Shown: positions 58,108-64,000 of the stretch, piece by piece
Numbering within the stretch: the first letter of the stretch is position 1
Layout of the letters: each line of letters opens with the position of its first letter
Assembly: GCF_001984035.1 (NCBI RefSeq)
Contig: NZ_CP019449.1
Span: 992,001-1,056,000, forward strand
DNA: 64,000 nt
Direction of reading: 5' to 3'
Source of the DNA: Sphingopyxis sp. QXT-31
Lineage (GTDB): Bacteria; Pseudomonadota; Alphaproteobacteria; Sphingomonadales; Sphingomonadaceae
Made by a program: the position numbers and the translations under genes
The notes under the pieces: model-generated
What the model was told of the DNA's origin: nothing
Database searches by the model: none
The model's input: the letters and a program-made list of their open reading frames with translations, nothing else

Positions 58108-59418
58108 TCACTCGGCCTTTTTGAACTGCGGTTCGAAGGTGCGCGCGCGGCGCAGTTCGGGGAAGAGCCACGCCCATAGCGCGGTCACGCCGACCGCCGC
58201 GGCGCCGCCCGCGACGACCGCGAAAACCGGACCGAAGGCGGCGGCCATCGAGCCCGCGCGCATCTCGCCGAGCTCGTTCGACGCCGAGATTGCGAGCCCC
58301 GACACCGCGCTGACGCGCCCGCGCATATGGTCGGGGGTGTTGAGCTGGATCAATGTGCCGCGCACGAAGACCGAGAACATGTCGGCGGCGCCGAGCAAGG
58401 CGAGCATCGCCAGCGACAACAGGAAGTTGGTCGACAGCCCGAAGGCCATCGTCGCGAGGCCGAAGACGACCACCGCCCACAGCATCTTGACCCCGACATT
58501 GCGCTCGATCGGGCGCCACGCGAGCCCGAGCGCGACCAGCGCGGCGCCGACCGCGGGCGCGGCGCGCAGGAAGCCGAGGCCCTCGGAGCCGGTCATCAAT
58601 ATATCGCGCGCATAGACCGGCAGCATCGCGGTCGCGCCCGACAGGATCACCGCGAAAAGGTCGAGCGTGATCGTGCCGAGCAGGAAGCGCTCGCGCCAGG
58701 TGAATTGCAGCCCGTCGGCCATTTCGCGCAAGGGATGGCGGCGCACCTCGGTCGGCGGCGGGAGCACCGGGCGCACGCGGCTGATCGTGAAGGCCGAGAT
58801 GGCGAGCAGCACGGCGGCGAAGATATAGACCGAGGTCGGATGCGCCGCGTAGATCAATCCGCCCGCCGCGGGGCCGATCACCGAGGCCGACTGCCACGCG
58901 ATGCTGCTCATTGCGATCGCACGCGGCAGCACCGCGGGGGGCACGATGTTCGGCGCGATCGCGCTCATCGCGGGGCCGGAGAAAACGCGCGCGACGCCGT
59001 GCAGCGCAGCGAGGCCGAAGAGCAGGGGCAAGGTCAGCCCGTCGGTGTACGTAAACCAGCCCAGCGCCGCGGCGATCAGCAGGTCGATGAGGTTCGAGAA
59101 GATCGCGACGCTCCGCCGCTCGAAGCGGTCGGCGACCCAGCCCGCGACGGGGGTCAGCACCGCGAGCGGCACGAACTGGAACAGCCCGAGCAACCCCAGC
59201 TGGAACGACGCCTCCTTGATGGACATGCCATAGTCGGTGCGCGCGGTGTCGTAGAGCTGGTAACCGATGACCACGACCATCGCGATCGTCGCCATCACCG
59301 CGGTGAAGCGCGCGAGCCAATAGTAACGGTAATCGGGGAAACTGAGCGGCGAGGGAGCTTTGGACGGGCTTTCGGGCAGGACCGGCTCGTCGTCGTCGGG
59401 GGGGAGGATCGTCGCCAT
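58108..59418 (-). CDS. MFS transporter (EntS-like exporter)
   Basis: A 436-residue major facilitator with twelve predicted helices. The loop GWVADRFERRSVAIFSNLID (motif A) follows helix 2, and MRGRVSAVSGLAI is the equivalent in the second half. Overall arrangement (FPDYRYYWLARFTAVMATIA, GVARVFSGPAMSAIAPNIVP) resembles the EntS/DHA3 exporters. The N-terminus has a charged Pro-rich tail of about 25 residues. Substrate unknown. The gene is transcribed alone. Confidence 0.88.
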   Translation of the reverse strand: MATILPPDDDEPVLPESPSKAPSPLSFPDYRYYWLARFTAVMATIAMVVVIGYQLYDTARTDYGMSIKEASFQLGLLGLFQFVPLAVLTPVAGWVADRFERRSVAIFSNLIDLLIAAALGWFTYTDGLTLPLLFGLAALHGVARVFSGPAMSAIAPNIVPPAVLPRAIAMSSIAWQSASVIGPAAGGLIYAAHPTSVYIFAAVLLAISAFTISRVRPVLPPPTEVRRHPLREMADGLQFTWRERFLLGTITLDLFAVILSGATAMLPVYARDILMTGSEGLGFLRAAPAVGAALVALGLAWRPIERNVGVKMLWAVVVFGLATMAFGLSTNFLLSLAMLALLGAADMFSVFVRGTLIQLNTPDHMRGRVSAVSGLAISASNELGEMRAGSMAAAFGPVFAVVAGGAAAVGVTALWAWLFPELRRARTFEPQFKKAE

Positions 59419-59749
59419 CGCGATCCGCCCTAGCGGGGTTTGTGGGGGTGTCTAGGAGGATTGTGCGGGAAGGGCGGGCGGTTACGGACCTGATAATCCT
59501 CCCTGTAGCGAAGCGATGGGGAGTGGGACGGCTCGCGAAGCGAGTGGTGGAGGGGCGGAGGCCTCGAACCGACGTTTATGGCATCGGCGCCTGCACCGCC
59601 CTGCGGGTGGTCCCCCTCCCCACGGCTACGCCGCAGGGAGGGTTATGATGGCCGCTCCCCACCCCAAAGCCGCCGTTCGTCGATTAGCTCGTGCGACCCA
59701 TCCCGCGCGGTGGCACACCGCCGCCATCACCATCGGGGAGACACCGGAT
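59419..59749. other. 331-base intergenic region between divergent genes
   Basis: The interval between the divergent MFS and DUF885 genes holds a family B repeat (59496-59645) and about 100 bases of leader before the DUF885 ATG. No RNA gene or convincing promoter is visible. Confidence 0.6.
59496..59645. repeat. Intergenic repeat, family B (inverted copy)
   Basis: About 150 bases. The left end ATCCTCCCTGTAGCGAAGCG matches the inverted right end of the copy at 55027-55173, and its right end CCCCACGGCTACGCCGCAGG matches that copy's inverted left end. Inner stem here is CTCGC-GAA-GCGAG in place of ACCATGC/GCATGGT. The middle 45 bases are unrelated. Confidence 0.78.
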
Positions 59750-61483
59750 ATGACACGCAAATTCGCCCGCAGCGCCACCGCCATGGCCGCCGCATTGCTC
59801 GTCCTCAGCGGCTGCAACGCCTCGGAAAACAAGTCCGCGTCGGCGCCGAGTGCAAAGACCTGGACCCAGTTCCGCGACAATTTCCTCGCTGGCTACTTCC
59901 CGCTCAACCCCAATTTCGCGGTCTATCAGGGCAAGCACGAATTCGACGGCAAGCTCCCCGACTGGTCGCCCGAGGGGCTCGAAAAACAGGCCGCCTTCCT
60001 CGAAAAGACGATCGCCGACGCCAAAGCCTTCGACGCCGAGATGACCGACGCCGAAAAATTCGAGCGCGACTATCTGATCAAGGTTGCCGAGGGTCAGCTC
60101 TTCTTCCTCCGCGATACCGACTTCGCCGCGAAGAACCCGTCCTTCTATACCGGCGCGCTCGACCCCAATGTCTATATCGCGCGCCCCTACGCCGATGCGA
60201 CGACGCGAATGAAGGCGTTCATCGCCTATGCCGAAAATGTTCCCGCCGCCGCGGCGCAGATCAAGGCCAACCTCAAGCTGCCGCTGCCCGCGACCTTCGT
60301 CAAATATGGCACCGCGGGCTTCGGCGGCTTCGCCGATTATTACAAGGGCGACGCCAAGGCCGCCTTCGCCTCTGTCAAGGACGAGGCGCTGCAGAAGCAG
60401 TTCGACGACGCCGTCGCCAAGGCCGGCGCCGCCATGACTGACCTCGCCGAATATGTGGGCTCGCAGCCCGGCACCCCCGACGGCTATGCCCTCGGCGCCG
60501 ACAAATTCGCCAAGATGATCCTCACCAACGAGGGCGTCGATACGCCGCTCGACGAACTCGAGCGCATCGGCCAGGCCGACCTCAAGCGCAACCAGGACGC
60601 GCTCAAGGCCGCCTGCGCCACCTATGCCGCGGGCGCGACGATCGCCGACTGCATGAAGAAGATGAATGCCGACAAGCCCGCCGACGGCCCCGTCGCCGAG
60701 GCGCGGCGCCAGCTGCCGGCGCTCCGCGCCTTCCTGGTCGAAAAGAACCTCGTCACCATCCCCGGCACCGAACAGGCGCTGGTCGAGGAATCGCCGCCGT
60801 ATAACCGCCAGAACAGCGCCTATATCGACATCCCCGGACCCTATGAGAAAGGCTTGCCGTCGGTCTATTATATCTCGCCGCCCGACCCCGCGTGGGACCA
60901 GGCGACGCGCGACGGGTTCGTGCCGGGCCGCAAGGACCTGCTCTTCACCTCGGTCCACGAGGTGTGGCCCGGCCATTTCCTGAACTTCCTCCACTCGAAC
61001 CGCGCCGAGAGCATCTTCGGCAAGCTCTTCGTCGGCTATGCCTTCGCCGAGGGCTGGGCGCATTACACCGAGGAGATGATGTGGGACGCGGGGCTGGGCG
61101 AGGGCGCCCCCGAGACGCATATCGGCCAGCTGTCGAACGCGCTGCTGCGCGACTGCCGCTATCTCTCGGCGATCGGCCTGCACACAAAGGGCATGACCGT
61201 CGCCGAGTCGGAAAAATTGTTCAAGGAGCAATGCTATCAGGACGCGGGCAACGCGCAGCAGCAGGCGGCGCGCGGCACATACGATCCCGCCTATCTCAAT
61301 TACACGATGGGCAAGCTGATGATCCGCAAGCTCCGGGACGACTGGACAGCCAAAAATGGTGGGGCGGGCGACAAGACCAAGTGGAAAGCCTTCCACGACG
61401 AATTCCTGTCCTACGGCGGCCCCCCGATCCCGATGGTCCGCGCCGCGATGATGAAGGAAGAAACGCCGAAGGCGGTGTTCTGA
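59750..61483 (+). CDS. DUF885 family metallopeptidase lipoprotein
   Basis: A 577-residue protein with lipobox LVLSGC and the DUF885 (PF05960) fold related to M32/M3-like peptidases. The zinc site is HEVWPGHFLNFLH at about residue 403 (HExxxGH), and a third ligand is likely in FAEGWAHYTEEMMWDAGLG. The start at 59750 follows GGGGAG and gives a complete lipoprotein signal. Likely a periplasmic or outer-membrane-attached peptidase; substrate unknown. Confidence 0.9.
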   Translation: MTRKFARSATAMAAALLVLSGCNASENKSASAPSAKTWTQFRDNFLAGYFPLNPNFAVYQGKHEFDGKLPDWSPEGLEKQAAFLEKTIADAKAFDAEMTDAEKFERDYLIKVAEGQLFFLRDTDFAAKNPSFYTGALDPNVYIARPYADATTRMKAFIAYAENVPAAAAQIKANLKLPLPATFVKYGTAGFGGFADYYKGDAKAAFASVKDEALQKQFDDAVAKAGAAMTDLAEYVGSQPGTPDGYALGADKFAKMILTNEGVDTPLDELERIGQADLKRNQDALKAACATYAAGATIADCMKKMNADKPADGPVAEARRQLPALRAFLVEKNLVTIPGTEQALVEESPPYNRQNSAYIDIPGPYEKGLPSVYYISPPDPAWDQATRDGFVPGRKDLLFTSVHEVWPGHFLNFLHSNRAESIFGKLFVGYAFAEGWAHYTEEMMWDAGLGEGAPETHIGQLSNALLRDCRYLSAIGLHTKGMTVAESEKLFKEQCYQDAGNAQQQAARGTYDPAYLNYTMGKLMIRKLRDDWTAKNGGAGDKTKWKAFHDEFLSYGGPPIPMVRAAMMKEETPKAVF

Positions 61484-61495
61484 CGTTCGGATGAA

Positions 61496-61673
61496 GCCTC
61501 CCCCTCGATGGGGGAGGCAGCGAGACTTGGCAGCTTGCTGCCTAGTCGCAGCGGTGGGGTGCGGTCCCGGCCTGACGCGGTCGTTCGAGGCCGCGCCGTT
61601 ACCCTCATCCAACTCCGCCTAAGCCGCTTCGCGGCCAAGGCTTCATATCCTTATCCCATCGAGGGAGAAGGAT
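61496..61673. repeat. Intergenic repeat, family C (second copy)
   Basis: About 178 bases, same orientation as the copy at 53606-53782: starts CCTCCCCCTCGATGGGGGAG with GCAGCGAGACTTGGCAGCTT and GCTGCCTAGTCGCAGCGG; ends CTTCATATCCTTATCCCATC then GAGGGAGAAGGAT. The change from GGAAGC/GCTTCC to GGCAGC/GCTGCC keeps the inner stem paired. It separates the DUF885 gene from the TIR gene. Confidence 0.78.
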
Positions 61674-61742
61674 CTGATCGCGAGCACTGGCAATCCCTAT
61701 CGCGCCCCGCTAGCCTCGCTCGCGACAGCAGGGGGCAAGCCG

Positions 61743-62957
61743 ATGGTCGACGTCTTCATTTCCTATTCGCGCGAGAACAAGGAGCGCGTCGCCCAGATCG
61801 CGCATGCGGTAAAGGCCGCGGGTTACGATCTGTGGTGGGACGCCGAGCTGCCGCCGCACCGCAGCTATGGCGACGTGATCACCGAAAAGATCAGCAGCGC
61901 CAAGGCCGCGATCGTCGTCTGGTCGCACGCCTCGGCGCAGTCCGAATGGGTGCGCGCCGAGGCCGACGTCGCGCGCAACCAGAAGAAGCTCGTCCAGACC
62001 GCGATCGATGACGTCATGCCGCCGCTCCCCTTCAACCAGATTCAGTTCGCCGAGCTCGCCGACTGGAACGGCGAGCCCGACCATCGCGGCTGGCGCAAGG
62101 TGCTGATGAGCCTCGAGGATCTGTGCGGCCGTCCGCCATTGACGGGCGGGGAGGGGGCGGTTGCGCCGCCGCCAACCACCACGCCTGCGCCGTCTCCGGC
62201 ACCCGCACCGACGACTGCGCCGACGCCGGCCCCGCCGCCGCCCGAACCGGCGCCCGCCAAGAGCTCGCCGCTTCCCTGGATCATCGGCGCGGTTGCGATC
62301 ATCGGCGCGGCGCTCGCCTGGTGGCTGCTCCAGCCGACCCAGATGCGTACCGTCGAGGGCAGCGGCCCAGCCGTGGGCGCCGGCAGCACGCCGACGACCG
62401 GCGAGATCGCCACCCCCGCCGCCCCCGGCGAGGCCTTCACCCTCGCGGCGGTGATCAACGACCCCGAAGGTTTCACCAACATCCGCGCCGAACCCTCGTC
62501 CAGATCGGCCATCCTCGGCAAGGTGCTCGATGGCGAGAAATTCCTGACCTATCAGCAGAGCGGCCCATGGTGGCGCGTACGCAAGGCCGACGGCACCACC
62601 GGCTTCATGTTCCGCAAGCTGATCCGCGTGCTCGACGGCGCCAGTCCCGACCCCGCGCCCATGGCGGGGCCGCCCGTCGTCGCTCCCACCGGCGTCGGCG
62701 GCAGTGGGGTGGTCATCCCCGATTCGTCCGAGCGGCTGCTGACCACGGACGACATCGCCTATTTCGGCGCCAACGAACTGCGCATCGCGCGCAACGAGAT
62801 TTTTGCGCGCAACGGCTTCCGCTTCAAGGATCCGTCGCTGCGCGCGCATTTCAGCCGCTTCACCTGGTACCAACCGACCACCGACAATGTGCAGCTTTCG
62901 GCAATCGAAAAGGCGAATGTCGCGCTGCTGAAATCGGCCGAAGCGGCGGCGCAATGA
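61743..62957 (+). CDS. TIR-domain protein with TM helix, SH3 and YARHG domains
   Basis: A 404-residue protein. Residues 1-128 are a TIR domain (VDVFISYSRENKERVAQIAH, GYDLWWDAELP, SHASAQSEWVRAEADVA), with Trp69 and Glu73 in the position of the catalytic WxxxE of NADase TIRs. A Pro/Ala/Thr-rich linker (about 138-176) leads to one transmembrane helix (178-197). A bacterial SH3 domain follows (232-297: TNIRAEPSSRSAILGKVL, GPWWRVRKADGTTGFMF), then a Gly/Pro linker and a YARHG domain (333-400: LRIARNEIFARNGFRFKDPS). The TIR is expected in the cytoplasm, SH3-YARHG in the periplasm. It overlaps the next gene by four bases (ATGA). Confidence 0.9.
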   Translation: MVDVFISYSRENKERVAQIAHAVKAAGYDLWWDAELPPHRSYGDVITEKISSAKAAIVVWSHASAQSEWVRAEADVARNQKKLVQTAIDDVMPPLPFNQIQFAELADWNGEPDHRGWRKVLMSLEDLCGRPPLTGGEGAVAPPPTTTPAPSPAPAPTTAPTPAPPPPEPAPAKSSPLPWIIGAVAIIGAALAWWLLQPTQMRTVEGSGPAVGAGSTPTTGEIATPAAPGEAFTLAAVINDPEGFTNIRAEPSSRSAILGKVLDGEKFLTYQQSGPWWRVRKADGTTGFMFRKLIRVLDGASPDPAPMAGPPVVAPTGVGGSGVVIPDSSERLLTTDDIAYFGANELRIARNEIFARNGFRFKDPSLRAHFSRFTWYQPTTDNVQLSAIEKANVALLKSAEAAAQ

Positions 62958-64000
62958 GCGAGACGGCGACGGCGGACCTCGCCGCCGCCGAGGCGGAGGT
63001 CGCGCATCGCCTTGGGCACGGCGATGCGCTGAGCGCCTTCGACTGCGCCGCCGCCGCACGCAAGCAGGGGCTCGAAAGCGACCGGCTGCGCTACCTGATG
63101 GTCCGCGCGCTCGCGGCATCGGGCGACAGCCTCGGCGCTATGCACCTCTACGAAAAGCTCGGGCTGGCCGACACCGGCGACGTCGACTGCCTCGCGCTCG
63201 CCGGGCGCATCTGGAAGGACCGAGCCTTCGACCGCGGCCTCGACGAGCGCCGGGCCTGGCTCGAAAAGGCCGCCGCCGCTTATGCCCATGCCTGGGACGT
63301 CTCGGGCGCCAGCTTCCCCGCGATCAACGCCGCCAGCCTCTATGCCATGCTCGGCGATCCCGAGCACGCCGCGGCGCTGGCTGAACCGATCGCGGCAGTG
63401 GGGGCGGCGGGCAATTATTGGGACGCGGTCACGCTGATCGAGGCGCTGCTGCTGCTCGGGCGCGGCGAGGAAGCGCTCGCGCATGCCGCCGCCGCCGATA
63501 CGATGGGCGGCGCGCGCGCCGGCGACCGCGCCTCGACTTGCCGCCAGATCATGCGGCTCGCCAACAGCGGCGCCGTGGAACACGAATGGGCGGCGGCGGT
63601 CGCCGACCGGCTGCGCCCGCCCCCCGTCGGCGTCTATTGCGGCCGCATGTTCCGCGAGGGCGGCGAGGGCGAGGCCCGCGCGCTGGGGGCGATATCGGAC
63701 GCTCTCGACGCGCAGCCCTTCTCCGCGCTGATCGGCCCGCTCGCCTGTGGCGCCGACATCCTCTTCGCCGAAGAAGCGATAAGGCGCGGCATCGACCTCA
63801 CGGTAATCCTGCCCTTCGCCGAAGAGGATTTTATCGCCCAGTCCGTCCGCCCGGGCGGCGAAGACTGGGTGACGCGCTACCTGCACTGCCGCGACGCCGC
63901 GGCAATGGTCCATTTCGCCAGCAACTCGCGTTATGTCAGCGACGACTGCCAGTTCATCCTCGGCTCGCACACCGCGATGGGGCTCGCGAAGCTGCGCGCG
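62954..64000 (+). CDS. TPR/TRAFs-binding-like protein with SLOG-like segment (cut by right edge)
   Basis: 349 residues are visible; the C-terminus is outside the window. Residues 1-215 are helical TPR-like repeats (LMVRALAASGDSLGAMHLYE, AINAASLYAMLGDPEHAAAL, LIEALLLLGRGEEALAHAAA) resembling DUF4071/TRAFs-binding proteins. From about residue 225 a Rossmann-like segment reads VGVYCGRMF, then ALIGPLACGADILFAEEAIRRGIDLTVILPF (about 258-288) and a downstream LHCRDAAAMVHFAS: a SLOG/LOG-like nucleotide-binding pattern. Relatives recalled with this architecture continue into a class III nucleotidyl cyclase domain; that part is not visible here. The start overlaps the TIR gene stop by four bases. Confidence 0.75.
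   Translation, partial: MSETATADLAAAEAEVAHRLGHGDALSAFDCAAAARKQGLESDRLRYLMVRALAASGDSLGAMHLYEKLGLADTGDVDCLALAGRIWKDRAFDRGLDERRAWLEKAAAAYAHAWDVSGASFPAINAASLYAMLGDPEHAAALAEPIAAVGAAGNYWDAVTLIEALLLLGRGEEALAHAAAADTMGGARAGDRASTCRQIMRLANSGAVEHEWAAAVADRLRPPPVGVYCGRMFREGGEGEARALGAISDALDAQPFSALIGPLACGADILFAEEAIRRGIDLTVILPFAEEDFIAQSVRPGGEDWVTRYLHCRDAAAMVHFASNSRYVSDDCQFILGSHTAMGLAKLRA

Noticed and set aside
1..64000. CRISPR array, insertion sequence, integrase or prophage genes
   Set aside because: No regularly spaced direct repeats, transposase motifs or phage structural genes were found. The repeats seen are palindromic intergenic elements without coding capacity.

Overview
This window is GC-rich, tightly packed bacterial chromosome. 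Its gene content points to a sphingomonad alphaproteobacterium (Sphingopyxis/Sphingomonas-like). The evidence for this is the order zapA, 6S RNA, 5-formyl-THF cyclo-ligase, DUF2842; the order nuoN, birA, coaX, RNase J, DUF1467; a glycolytic operon tkt-gap-pgk-fba; and several families of palindromic intergenic repeats of the kind seen in these genomes. This assignment rests on recognising families and gene order, not on a database search.

Layout. 1-5.9 kb (minus): an operon of exported DUF11-type surface proteins, ending in a very large protein cut by the left edge. 6.0-9.2 kb: an AI-2E-family membrane protein, tRNA-Asp, and the zapA/6S RNA/MTHFS/DUF2842 block. 9.3-15.8 kb: the glycolytic operon with an embedded 2-oxoglutarate/Fe(II) oxygenase and a trailing O-methyltransferase. 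15.8-23.7 kb: thiE, two peptidoglycan enzymes (L,D-transpeptidase and M23 peptidase), an OPT transporter, efp, an inositol-monophosphatase gene and two YbjN-like secreted proteins. 23.9-43.3 kb: a complete 14-gene complex I operon (nuoA-N) carrying four extra small genes and one intergenic repeat, running on into birA, coaX, RNase J and DUF1467. 43.3-49.8 kb: a large membrane coiled-coil protein, a lipoprotein, a degenerate HPt protein, a TPR protein, two small membrane proteins and isovaleryl-CoA dehydrogenase. 49.9-57.3 kb: sulfate activation (cysD, cysNC fusion, cysQ), then an oxidoreductase, a SleB-type hydrolase and cysK. 57.3-61.5 kb: an alpha/beta hydrolase, an MFS transporter and a DUF885 metallopeptidase. 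61.7-64.0 kb: a TIR-TM-SH3-YARHG protein overlapping a TPR/SLOG-like protein cut by the right edge.

How the genes work together. Tkt, Gap, Pgk and class I aldolase form the lower sugar-phosphate route. Complex I feeds the respiratory chain. CysD/CysNC make PAPS, CysQ removes PAP, and CysK fixes sulfide into cysteine. BirA, CoaX and ThiE serve cofactor metabolism.

Most unusual points: the right-edge TIR plus SLOG-like gene pair, which is the best candidate for an undescribed signalling or conflict module; the four non-canonical small genes inside nuo; repeats whose ends supply the Shine-Dalgarno of nuoH and cysNC; and a CTG start that appears forced for birA. No CRISPR array, insertion sequence or prophage gene was seen.
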